Source: Bacillus_BD sp963765265 (lineage in GTDB: Bacteria; Bacillota; Bacilli; Bacillales; Cytobacillaceae). Taken from it: 64,000 nt of DNA. Location of the stretch: assembly GCA_963765265.1 (NCBI GenBank), contig CAVXVN010000005.1, positions 248,001 through 312,000 on the forward strand. Reading direction: 5' to 3'. Shown here in pieces: positions 9,044-17,423 of this stretch. The position numbers were made by a program, and so were the translations under genes. How positions within the stretch are numbered: the first letter of the stretch is position 1; each line of letters begins with the position of its first letter. Below the pieces are notes generated by a model. The model was not told the origin of the DNA, made no database searches, and saw only the letters and a list, made by a program, of their open reading frames with translations.

Positions 9044-10084
9044 ATGTCTCAATTACAAACGGCCTTTACATTAAAGGGGCTAACTTTAAAAAATAGAATT
9101 GTAATGGCACCTATGTGTCAATATTCTGTGGAAGCAAAGGATGGGGAACCAAACGATTGGCATTTTGTTCATTATGTCTCCAGGGCTGTCGGTGGAACAG
9201 GTCTGATCATTATGGAAATGACAGATGTAGATCCAGATGGACGCATTTCAGATTATGATTTAGGGTTATGGTCGGATGATCATATTCCTGCATATCAAAG
9301 AATTGTATCGGAAGTACATAAATATGGAGCTAAAATAGGCATACAAATTGGCCATGCAGGTCGTAAAGCTGAAGATGCCCTTCAGCCAGTAGGTCCATCC
9401 ACTATTCCAGTCAATTCTTCTGCTGAAAATAAGGATGAAAAGTATAAAACACCAAGAGCCTTGACTACTGAGGAAATAAAAGGAACAATCTCCCAATTTA
9501 AAGAGGCGGTTAGGCGTGCTGTTTCAGCAGGATTCGATACGATTGAACTCCACGGAGCACATGGCTATTTAATCCATCAATTCCACTCACCAGGAATAAA
9601 TAACAGAGAAGATGAGTATGGCAAAGATTTATCCAAGTTTGGGGTAGAAGTCATCCAAGCGGTAAAAAGTGTGATGCCTGATTCAATGCCGCTTATTTTG
9701 AGAATTTCTGCCAGAGAATATATGGATGGCGGTTACGAATTGGAGCATTCGCTTGCAATCGCTAGACGATACAAAGAAGCTGGAGTCGATATGTTCCATG
9801 TGTCCAGTGGAGGGGAGGCACCTCCAGGAAAAGTAAAACCAGCTAACCATCCAGGTTATCAAGTTCCTTTTGCACGAGCATTTAAAGAAGTGTTAGACCT
9901 ACCAGTTATTGCGGTAGGAATACTAGAAGACCCATTACTTGCTGAAGCGACGATTGCGAATGGTGATTCTGATCTTGTCGCTATAGGTCGAGGGATGCTC
10001 AAAGATCCATATTGGGCTCTCCATGCGATTCAAGCTGTTTCTGGACATGTAGAACCACCTGTTCCGTATAAAAGGGCATTTTAA
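9044..10084 (+). CDS. namA: NADPH dehydrogenase, Old Yellow Enzyme (YqjM/NamA type)
   Basis: FMN-containing ene-reductase that uses NADPH to reduce activated C=C bonds, nitro compounds and quinones; cytosolic TIM barrel of 346 residues, close to YqjM of B. subtilis. YqjM-class marks are visible: the redox-tuning cysteine and tyrosine in MAPMCQYS, the substrate-binding histidine pair in ELHGAHGYLIHQFHSP, NNREDEYG, and the phosphate-binding GRGMLKDPYW near the C terminus. An AAAGGAG ribosome site precedes the ATG. It is monocistronic, divergent from the formate dehydrogenase gene and closed by a terminator at about 10120. Confidence 0.95.
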   Translation: MSQLQTAFTLKGLTLKNRIVMAPMCQYSVEAKDGEPNDWHFVHYVSRAVGGTGLIIMEMTDVDPDGRISDYDLGLWSDDHIPAYQRIVSEVHKYGAKIGIQIGHAGRKAEDALQPVGPSTIPVNSSAENKDEKYKTPRALTTEEIKGTISQFKEAVRRAVSAGFDTIELHGAHGYLIHQFHSPGINNREDEYGKDLSKFGVEVIQAVKSVMPDSMPLILRISAREYMDGGYELEHSLAIARRYKEAGVDMFHVSSGGEAPPGKVKPANHPGYQVPFARAFKEVLDLPVIAVGILEDPLLAEATIANGDSDLVAIGRGMLKDPYWALHAIQAVSGHVEPPVPYKRAF

Positions 10085-10102
10085 ACGATTATGTAATATA
10101 AG

Positions 10103-10133
10103 AGAGGTTACCGAGTAGTGGTAACCTTTTTAT
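10103..10133. terminator. Terminator between namA and the vanW-family gene
   Basis: AGGTTACC and GGTAACCT arms with a 7-base loop and a following T run. It overlaps the last codons of the converging vanW-family gene. Confidence 0.75.
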
Positions 10134-11086
10134 ATTGACTGATTCGATTAGTCTCTTCATTCAGAAAATGCTTCTTTCGTTCTGTTTCTGGTGGAAGTTG
10201 ATTGTTAGAGCTTGGAACATGTTTTGGTTTGAAGTTAATCTCATCGGAGGAGAAAAGGAGAATCATCATCATACCAAATTGAGCCTTTGCCTGGATGAGA
10301 ATAGGTTGATTATATTTATTTTTAAAAGAAAAGTCTGGTCCATACCAACTAACTGTTGCATCACGTCCTGGTGGTACATACGGAACACGCCTACTATGGG
10401 AGTATCGCTGAAGAATTTGTAGTCCTGAGCGATCGACAGCATTGAATAAGGTGGAAGAAACCTGACAAATTCCACCTCCAACGCCTTCTGCAAGTTCCCC
10501 TCTAACGATAATTGGGGCAGGCAGGTAGCCCTTTGCCTTTGTCCGTTTGCCAACAGTCTGATTAAAAGAAAAGGTTTCCCCAGGTAAGACAACTTGATTG
10601 TTGATCGCTGCAGTAGCTAAAGAAATATTATGCGATCTCTCCTTATTATGGCTATTGAAATAGGTTACATAATGTCCAATCTTTTGAGATCGGATCTGTG
10701 TTAGTAATTCACTGTCTACTTTAGGGTAAACGGTGCGAACAGGAACCTCTATTGTAGACGAGCCTTTTTGATAAAAATAGGTGAAAAATTGCTCCTTGAA
10801 AATGGCTTTGTTTAATTCCATCCCAGGTAGTTCAGGAATAATATTCCCATTCTCATCGATGGTTGCATCTATTGCTTCTTTACGAATCTGTTTGTTTAAC
10901 TGGTCAGAAATGGTCTCGAAATTTCTGCATATTGATCGAAGGAAAACCAAAGCCATAAAGACTTGAAGATAAATCGGATCTTCTTATTGTCATGATTGGC
11001 TCCTGTCCTTGAACAATGGTTAGTTCATCCGATACATGTGATGGTTGTGCTAATAACATAAGTCCAATAATCCATGCGAATTTCAA
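10108..11086 (-). CDS. VanW family protein, exported (one frameshift as assembled)
   Basis: Extracytoplasmic protein of about 325 residues resembling YoaR of B. subtilis. The N terminus is a short signal peptide (LKFAWIIGLMLLAQPSHVSDE). A linker is followed by the VanW domain: ISLATAAINNQVVLPGETFS, FNQTVGKRTKAKGYLPAP and the signature GVGGGICQVSSTLFNAV. One extra base in the AAATTT stretch near 10915-10920 splits the gene; deleting it joins INMQKF to ETISDQLNKQ. The start is set at TTG 11086, eight bases after GAGG; an upstream in-frame GTG overlaps that ribosome site. The family's function is not established; a cell-envelope role is inferred from export and the link to vancomycin-resistance clusters. 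Confidence 0.82.
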
Positions 11087-11399
11087 CTGGTTCACCTCAA
11101 ACTTAGTATAGGAAAAGTGAAAGCTTTTATGTATATCTATCTAAGTTGATGCCACTTTTTGTTTAATATTTTTTAGTAGTTCTTATGGCATGGGTGAATA
11201 TTCACAAAAATCATTTAAGATTTTACATTGAATTTACAAAATATTAATAGTATTGCAGTAAATTAAAGTAAGAAGTAAGCCTGCCTCGTAAATACGCCAA
11301 CTTAATACACACCCCTTCATAGGTAATAGGATCGAAATTCCTAGACATTTAAAGACGACGTATACAAAACAATAATTGAAAATAGAGGTTGGTGTTTAA
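11087..11399. other. Intergenic, divergent promoter region
   Basis: 313 bases between the divergent vanW-family and GGDEF genes. AT-rich, with a modestly GC-richer stretch around 11277-11365. I see no known riboswitch, repeat or clear promoter pair in it. Confidence 0.4.
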
Positions 11400-12347
11400 A
11401 TGCAAAGTGTTATTGGAGATATCACAAAAAACTGTATCATCGTTACTCCCGAAACGAAATGTGAGGATGTTTATTCAATATTTGAGGAGAATGCCTCAAT
11501 AGAAGGAATTGTTGTGGGTACAAAAGAACATCCTATAGGGATTGTCATGAAAATAAATTTTTTTCAAAAACTTTCAACTAAATACGGCTTTGACCTTTAT
11601 ATGAAACGAAAGATCGAACTTGTTATGGATCATGAATTATTAATGGTTGATTATTTTGCATCCATCACTGAAGTCAGTTCATTAGCTATGAAAAGACAAC
11701 TAGAAAATATTTATGACTTGGTTATCGTTACTAAAAAGGGGTACCTTTATGGAATTGTCAGCATACGAGAACTAATTATCAAATTATCAGAGGTCCAAAT
11801 CAGTATTGCTCGCTTTTCAAATCCACTCAGTGGGTTGCCGGGAAACAATGTGATTGAAGAAACATTGAAGACTGTGCTGACTTACGAACGATTTAGTGTC
11901 CTATATCTTGATATCGATACTTTTAAAGTGTTTAATGACACTTTCGGATTTAGTGAAGGAGACGAATTAATAAAGGAAACGGCCACCATTATTTCAGAGA
12001 CCATTTTGACGAAGGAAAATGATCCTTCTTTTGTCGGGCATATTGGGGGAGATGATTTTATTGCTGTTCTTCCACATTATCACCATGAAGAGATTTGTCG
12101 AGAAATCATTACTCGTTTTGATCGATTTATTTTACAATTTTATACGGATGAAGAAATAAATAAAGGGTATATTCAAGCGGTTACGAGAAAGGGCAATCTT
12201 GAAAATGTACCGTTAGTAAGTATCTCGATTGCAGTAGTTCAAAATAGACATGATTGTTTCACATCTGTTGGCCAATTAAGTAAGATGGCAGCAAAACTGA
12301 AAAAAAGATGTAAGTACATTCCTCAGAGTGCTTTTCTGACAGTGTAG
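11400..12347 (+). CDS. CBS-like/GGDEF domain protein, putative diguanylate cyclase with GGDDF motif
   Basis: Cytoplasmic signalling protein of 315 residues. Residues 1-135 look like a CBS-pair sensor (PETKCEDVYSIF... YGIVSIRELI). Residues 145-305 form a GGDEF domain: NPLSGLPGNNVIEETL, the metal-binding strand VLYLDIDTFKVFNDTFGF and the signature GGDDF in place of GGDEF. The Glu-to-Asp change may weaken or abolish cyclase activity; the first metal aspartate is kept. No RxxD inhibitory site is visible upstream of the signature. It converges on an EAL gene, forming a probable c-di-GMP make/break pair separated by a shared terminator. Confidence 0.8.
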   Translation: MQSVIGDITKNCIIVTPETKCEDVYSIFEENASIEGIVVGTKEHPIGIVMKINFFQKLSTKYGFDLYMKRKIELVMDHELLMVDYFASITEVSSLAMKRQLENIYDLVIVTKKGYLYGIVSIRELIIKLSEVQISIARFSNPLSGLPGNNVIEETLKTVLTYERFSVLYLDIDTFKVFNDTFGFSEGDELIKETATIISETILTKENDPSFVGHIGGDDFIAVLPHYHHEEICREIITRFDRFILQFYTDEEINKGYIQAVTRKGNLENVPLVSISIAVVQNRHDCFTSVGQLSKMAAKLKKRCKYIPQSAFLTV

Positions 12348-12382
12348 GAATGCAAAGCTTAAATGATGGGTTTGTTATTAAT

Positions 12383-12425
12383 ATAAAGAAGCGATCCTTA
12401 CTTGGAGTAGGGATCGCTTCTTTAT
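12383..12425. terminator. Bidirectional terminator between GGDEF and EAL genes
   Basis: Perfect 13-base stem (arms 12385-12397 and 12411-12423) flanked by A and T runs on either side; it serves both converging genes. Confidence 0.85.
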
Positions 12426-13303
12426 ATTAGCCGTTTCTGTATAATCGGATGGGGGAGAGGAAACTGCCCATTGCATAGTTCGGTCTGGGGCTTTCCAAGT
12501 GCATAGCCTTGTCCCATATGGATACCGATTTCTTTTAAAATTTTTAGTTCGGACAAGGTTTCAATTCCCTCAGCGATAATACTCGTATCTACTTGCAAAG
12601 CAAAATCCAAAAGTAGTTCGACTAAACGTTGTTGTTCAGGATGTTTATCAATATTTCGGATGAGTGACTTGTCAAGTTTAATGAATTCTGGTTTTACTCT
12701 AATAAGGGTTTGTAAGCTGTTATAACCTGTTCCTACATCATCAAGAGCAATTCGAAAGCCTTGTTGTCGATAATGGTCAATGATATTTTCAAACTGGTTA
12801 TAATTTAATACAGCTTCTTTTTCTGTCAATTCTAAAATAATTTGAAAAGGGGAGAGATTATGTTTTACCAGCAAGTCTAGAGTGATGCCACTCTGATAGG
12901 TAGGATCGCCTAATATCTGTGATTGGATATTTACGAAAACTAAATGGTTCATGTGCTCGCTGGAGGTGTTAGCTTGCTCTGCAAATCTTTCAAAAGAGAG
13001 ATTTCGTAAAAAACGTTCGATTTTAAAGACTTCACTACTTTTACCAACAAAGTCATAAAAATGTTCAGTTGTTGGAAATGTTTTTGTTTTTTGAGGACGG
13101 TTAAGAACTTCAAAGCCTATCGTAGATCCCTTTTTTAAAGAGAGAATGGGCTGAAATAGGGTTTGTACTTTTTCTGTTTGCATGAGTTCTTGAAGTTCTT
13201 TTTGCTTATTAAATTCATCATAAAGAGTATTCCATTTGGAATTCAAAAAACGAAGAAAATGTATAAAACTCATCATTTTGTTATTTTTATTATTCGTATT
13301 CAT
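12422..13303 (-). CDS. EAL domain protein, putative c-di-GMP phosphodiesterase
   Basis: Stand-alone EAL protein of about 293 residues with a short N-terminal helix. Catalytic features appear kept: QPILSLKKGSTIGFEVLNRP (EVL variant of EAL), the VNIQ metal-binding asparagine, ELTEKE, DDVGTGYNSLQ, the KLDKSLI lysine, AEGIE and the GQGYALGKP glutamine. It should hydrolyse c-di-GMP to pGpG. I start it at the ATG at 13303, which follows AAAGGTGAC; an upstream in-frame ATG at 13339 has no ribosome site. It converges with the GGDEF gene. Confidence 0.87.
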   Translation of the reverse strand: MNTNNKNNKMMSFIHFLRFLNSKWNTLYDEFNKQKELQELMQTEKVQTLFQPILSLKKGSTIGFEVLNRPQKTKTFPTTEHFYDFVGKSSEVFKIERFLRNLSFERFAEQANTSSEHMNHLVFVNIQSQILGDPTYQSGITLDLLVKHNLSPFQIILELTEKEAVLNYNQFENIIDHYRQQGFRIALDDVGTGYNSLQTLIRVKPEFIKLDKSLIRNIDKHPEQQRLVELLLDFALQVDTSIIAEGIETLSELKILKEIGIHMGQGYALGKPQTELCNGQFPLPHPIIQKRLI

Positions 13304-13470
13304 AGCGTCACCTTTTGTAGAAAAATGTCGAAATATCATACTTTAATTATAGTACTTTAATCTTGTATTTCACGCTAAGAATTTGTAAAGGTTCTGTAAA
13401 AACGATCATGATTAGTGGCTTCTTTTAAAAAGAAGAAGAGTGGTTTAAAAATGAAGGTAGAGCATAGCCC

Positions 13471-14148
13471 TTAACTAATTCTATCAATTAATTGAGGGCT
13501 ATTATTCTTTGGAGAGTTCACTAGGTTTGACACTTCATAAGCCTCTAATAGATTTTCTTGAAGCGGAACTAATAAATGATTTGTCACTTGAAGATCGTTT
13601 ATTGCGGGATTTAGCCATATATTTTCATCTTCTGGTCTAAGGATGACTGGCATACGATCATGAATGTCTTGCATAAGTTCGTTTGGGGTTGTGGTAATAA
13701 CTGTACATGTAAAAACGGTATTCCCTTTAGGTGACTTCCAACGTTCCCAAATCCCTGCCATAGCAAATAGTTCATCTGATTTTAGTTTAATACGCATAGG
13801 CGTTTTTGAATGATCATCTTGACGTTTCCATTCGTAGAAACTATCAGCTACTATGAGGCATCTTCTTTTCTTATAGGCATCGCGAAAGCTGGGTTTTTCC
13901 ACTAATGTTTCAGCTCGAGCATTAATTAATTTGAAGCCAATTTTTTCATCCTTCGCCCAGGAAGGAATCAATCCCCATCGTAAATAGCCTAATCGATTCC
14001 GATTTCCATCGTTAATAACAGCTAGGACTGGTTGTGAAGGAGCAACATTGTAACTTGGATGATAGAGTTCCTCTTGGATAGCGGCTTCAATGGCGAAACG
14101 ATCTATGATTTCATTCCATTCAGCAGATAAAGTAAACCTACCACACAA
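13471..14148 (-). CDS. SRAP/HMCES-family abasic-site processing protein (YedK type)
   Basis: Protein that forms a covalent crosslink with abasic sites in single-stranded DNA through its N-terminal cysteine. About 225 residues. Family residues are present: CGRFTL at the extreme N terminus, YNVAPSQPV, WGLIPSWAKD, INARAET, the catalytic glutamate in ADSFYEWK and the histidine in HDRMPVIL. The start codon matters: GAGGTG lies seven bases before a TTG that directly precedes the Cys codon, giving Met-Cys-Gly-Arg. The upstream in-frame ATG and GTG would bury the cysteine, which must be residue 2. I therefore choose TTG 14148. Confidence 0.9.
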   Translation of the reverse strand: MCGRFTLSAEWNEIIDRFAIEAAIQEELYHPSYNVAPSQPVLAVINDGNRNRLGYLRWGLIPSWAKDEKIGFKLINARAETLVEKPSFRDAYKKRRCLIVADSFYEWKRQDDHSKTPMRIKLKSDELFAMAGIWERWKSPKGNTVFTCTVITTTPNELMQDIHDRMPVILRPEDENIWLNPAINDLQVTNHLLVPLQENLLEAYEVSNLVNSPKNNSPQLIDRIS

Positions 14149-14268
14149 CATGATCACCTCAATTCTTGGATAGGTTTATTTTAACAATGAAAGGTGGGAG
14201 AATCAAAAGTTTGAAAAGAAGATCCTTCTGATAGGGATAAAGCTATATATGTTCAGGGAACACCGTTA

Positions 14269-15186
14269 TTAAGACCAGATCTTCCACCATTTTTTCTTTT
14301 TAGCTGCAGCTACTTCCCGATAGCTTGAAAGCATGGATTGGAAGATTTCTTCTCTTTTTCTTATTTCTTCTTGTGATTGTTTTAGGTCGTTAATTGATTC
14401 AATTAAATAATCTTGTTGGGCATCGAAGGATTGAGATACATTTCTAATTTCGTTTTTGGTTTCGATAAGGGTTTGTGCCACTTTCTTGAATACCTTTTGG
14501 CTATCTCTTTCAGCTACTCTAGCAGTAGAATTGATTTGTTTTGAAAGTTGTTCATAAGTTACTTCCGAACTTCTCAGAAGGTCATTCGAAAGGGCTGTGA
14601 ACGTTTCGGAAGTCTGTTCCGAAGCTTTCATAATGGTATTGGAAAGTTCAAGAACTTCTACCTTTCTTTTATCATTGGACCTCTGAATGGATTTAGAAAG
14701 TTCTTTTACAGTTTGCAGGGAAGAGGTTGAAAATTCATTTTTGATGTCATCCATAAGTTCTTTTTTACTTAGTGATAATTCATTTTTGAACTCTTGTAAC
14801 AGATCTTGTTTAAATAAGGCAATTGCCGCATTAAAGTCATCCAGATTAGATGTTTGAATCTCTTTTGACGCTTCATTGGATAACTCTTGAGCAGGATGTA
14901 TGGCCAATTCAAGGGATTCAGAATGAGGTTCTGAATCGTTATTCAAATATTTCGCTAATAATGTACGAATCATCCCTTTGCTCACATTCTGTTCACGCAT
15001 TTCTTTTACCTTTGCGAGTGTCATAATTTCATGATCTGTATAATATCTAGCGCCTTGTTGTGTACGAGGAATATTAAGCAGGCCATTTAAATCCTTTTCC
15101 CACTGTCTAATGGTCCCAGTTGGGATATTAAGCTTCTGAGAAACCTCATTGATTGAATAAGCTCGTACAATCTGTTTGTTGTTCAT
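14269..15186 (-). CDS. RacA-like MerR-type DNA-binding protein with long coiled coil
   Basis: 305 residues. An N-terminal MerR-type winged helix-turn-helix (YSINEVSQKLNIPTGTIRQW, then RYYTDHEIMTLAKVKEMREQ) is followed by about 170 residues of predominantly helical, heptad-like sequence rich in Ser, Glu, Lys and Gln, ending in the basic-aromatic tail KKKKWWKIWS. The layout resembles RacA, the chromosome-anchoring protein, and DUF3967 proteins, but it is longer than RacA (about 184 residues). There is no effector-binding domain, so a classical MerR metal or drug sensor is unlikely. The tail could bind membrane or a polar protein (inference). Good ribosome site; monocistronic. Confidence 0.72.
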   Translation of the reverse strand: MNNKQIVRAYSINEVSQKLNIPTGTIRQWEKDLNGLLNIPRTQQGARYYTDHEIMTLAKVKEMREQNVSKGMIRTLLAKYLNNDSEPHSESLELAIHPAQELSNEASKEIQTSNLDDFNAAIALFKQDLLQEFKNELSLSKKELMDDIKNEFSTSSLQTVKELSKSIQRSNDKRKVEVLELSNTIMKASEQTSETFTALSNDLLRSSEVTYEQLSKQINSTARVAERDSQKVFKKVAQTLIETKNEIRNVSQSFDAQQDYLIESINDLKQSQEEIRKREEIFQSMLSSYREVAAAKKKKWWKIWS

Positions 15187-15502
15187 ATCTCCATTCCTTT
15201 CTATTGGGCAAATTAAAAAGTTAGATTTTAGATATATTCTTTAGAAGGACTGTCTTTTTCCTGCCACCTGACAAAAGCTCTCAAAAGAAGGGGGGATTCA
15301 ACAAGGAAACAGGCTGAGATGAGATTATACGTCGAATAGAGAAATAAGAGTAATAATAGACGAAAGTTCGATCTAAAATTACGTGGAAAGTGGTAAATGA
15401 AAAAAATCGAGGCTCTGACCAAAAGGTATAAATGAAACCTTAAGGCTAAGCTTTCTTAGCTTCACTAAAATAATGGAAAGGATAATGAGGAATCATGACC
15501 TT

Positions 15503-15775
15503 TTATTTTACTTCGGCCCAATAATATTGAATGGCTTCTTTTCGAACTACTTCAGGACATTCAACTTCGTCTTCCCAATTATCGTAATTATTCTCACCAT
15601 TAATATGTTGAATGTCGACACTATAAAATTTTTCTTTGTACTTAAAAATGACGACGATCATTTCAAAATATCCAGCATCATCGTTTCCTAGTTCCTGGAT
15701 AAATTCTAGACCGTATGTGGAATGGTTTTTTCTTTCTGCAACAGATTCTAATATCACGTTTTTTGGGAACTTCAT
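15503..15775 (-). CDS. Small hypothetical protein
   Basis: 90 residues, acidic, no membrane segment or signal peptide. A clear AAGGAGAG ribosome site six bases upstream of ATG supports it as a real gene. The core FEMIVVIFKYKEKFYSVDI looks like a beta-sheet hydrophobic centre. I do not recognise a family. Monocistronic. Confidence 0.6.
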   Translation of the reverse strand: MKFPKNVILESVAERKNHSTYGLEFIQELGNDDAGYFEMIVVIFKYKEKFYSVDIQHINGENNYDNWEDEVECPEVVRKEAIQYYWAEVK

Positions 15776-16316
15776 TTTGGTCTCTCCTTACATTTTATAA
15801 GCGTATTTTAATACTAATAGGACAAAAAAGAAACCATTAATTGAATAAAAAGAGTATTAATTCTTAACTTGAAAGGGAACAACAATTAATATTTATAATT
15901 TTACTTGTCATATTTTGTAGAATTATGTAGAATTATATAGTATAATAAAATTTTTCATACTCTTTATGTGATGACTAGGATAAATGTTCTTCGATAACAT
16001 CTAGGAAAACAGTTGCTTAAGATAGATATATTCAAGCATACGATTAGTATGGTAGGATCTAATCGTGGACCTTGGTTGTTCTTTTTTTTTTGGAAATTAA
16101 AAATTAATAAAATATTCACATTTCACCCAAAATATGTGAATAATATCACTAATTCCTTCTTTCAAATAAATTAATATTCAATTCATAGAGGGATGAAATG
16201 AATATAGAGGGATGAAATGAATAAAGATAATGGATAAAAGGATGAAGAGTTCTCGGTATGGGTACTAAAAAATAGAATGTGAAAGAATGAATAACGATTA
16301 ATAGGAGGAAACAAAA
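15776..16316. other. Long leader/intergenic region upstream of codY
   Basis: 541 bases. It holds a 9-base inverted repeat (16113-16142, listed separately), a T10 run near 16082-16091 and a short direct repeat, ATAGAGGGATGAAATGAA, twice at about 16186-16221. No ORF with a ribosome site is seen. Confidence 0.45.
16113..16142. promoter_or_regulatory. Inverted repeat upstream of codY, candidate operator
   Basis: TATTCACAT and ATGTGAATA are perfect 9-base arms with a 12-base spacer, about two helical turns centre to centre. There is no T run, so it is not a terminator. It may bind a dimeric regulator; the identity is unknown. Confidence 0.4.
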
Positions 16317-17111
16317 ATGAATTTATTATCAAAATCAAGAAAGATCAATTCTTTATTACAAAACGCTGCTGGAAAATCTGTAAATTTTAAGGGAATGTCT
16401 GAGACGTTATGTGAAGTGATTGAAGCAAACGTGTTTATTATTAGTCGTCGAGGAAAGGTATTAGGTTTTGCTGTTCACCAACAAATTGAAAATGATCGCA
16501 TGAAACAGATGCTAGAGGATCGTCAATTTCCTGAGGAATATACAAATAATTTAGCCACTATTAGAGAAACATCTTCAAATCTAGATGTAAACAGTGAACA
16601 CTCTGCGTTCCCAGTAGAAAATAAAGATTTATTCAAAGATGGATTGACAACGATTGTTCCAATTATCGGTGGGGGAGACCGCTTAGGAACATTAATCATA
16701 GCAAGAGTAGAAAAACCGATTCAAGATGATGACCTTATGCTTGCAGAATATGGTTCTACAGTTGTTGGAATGGAGATCCTTCGTGAAAAAACTGAAGAGA
16801 TTCAAGTAGAAGCTAGAAGTAAGGCGATCGTACAAATGGCTATGAATTCATTATCATATAGTGAGCTTGAAGCAATTGAACATATTTTTAATGAATTGGA
16901 TGGATCAGAAGGTTTATTGGTTGCTTCCAAAATTGCGGATCGAGTTGGAATTACTCGTTCGGTTATCGTTAATGCTCTTCGCAAACTCGAGAGTGCAGGT
17001 GTAATCGAATCACGTTCTTTAGGAATGAAGGGAACTCATATCAAAGTATTAAATAATAAATTTTTAAATGAACTAGAAAAATTAACATCTAAAAATAGCC
17101 GTTTAGCCTAA
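16317..17111 (+). CDS. codY: Global transcriptional regulator CodY
   Basis: GTP- and branched-chain-amino-acid-responsive repressor of stationary-phase and nutrition genes, 264 residues. The N-terminal GAF domain shows FIISRRGKVLGF, ENDRMKQMLEDRQFPEEYT and the ligand loop SAFPVENKDLF. The C-terminal winged helix (SEGLLVASKIADRVGITRS, VIVNALRKLESAGVIESRS) is almost identical to that of B. subtilis. GGAGG precedes ATG. Unusually it stands alone: in B. subtilis codY ends the xerC-hslVU operon, but here it has a 540-base leader, its own terminator and a DUF445 gene downstream. It may be a second, dispersed CodY copy. Confidence 0.95.
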   Translation: MNLLSKSRKINSLLQNAAGKSVNFKGMSETLCEVIEANVFIISRRGKVLGFAVHQQIENDRMKQMLEDRQFPEEYTNNLATIRETSSNLDVNSEHSAFPVENKDLFKDGLTTIVPIIGGGDRLGTLIIARVEKPIQDDDLMLAEYGSTVVGMEILREKTEEIQVEARSKAIVQMAMNSLSYSELEAIEHIFNELDGSEGLLVASKIADRVGITRSVIVNALRKLESAGVIESRSLGMKGTHIKVLNNKFLNELEKLTSKNSRLA

Positions 17112-17139
17112 TTATAAAAACAAACAGTTTCTAAACAAA

Positions 17140-17185
17140 AATCAAACTTCTACTTAATGAATATGGTAGAAGTTTGATTTATTTT
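17140..17185 (+). terminator. codY terminator
   Basis: 13-base perfect stem (17141-17153 with 17166-17178), 12-base loop, followed by TTATTTTAT. Confidence 0.8.
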
Positions 17186-17423
17186 ATGTGTATTTAGGAA
17201 ATGGTTCAATTTTGGAGGATTGATGTTTTTTATAAATCTACGAAATGTGAAATTGTTGATGCGTGAAATGCCTTTTTTGGATTCATTCCTATTTTTTCAA
17301 GGTTATTATTTGCATTGCTTGATATAATAACTAGATAATAGAAAGAACGTTGTTATTTGAAAATTAAATTTGTAAATGATTTGCTTATAGTAAATGTAGA
17401 TCATGTAAAGGTGAGAAAATACA

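Noticed and set aside
11277..11365. A riboswitch ahead of the GGDEF gene
   Set aside because: No match to c-di-GMP-I/II, ykkC or other conserved cores that I can recall, and no terminator follows.
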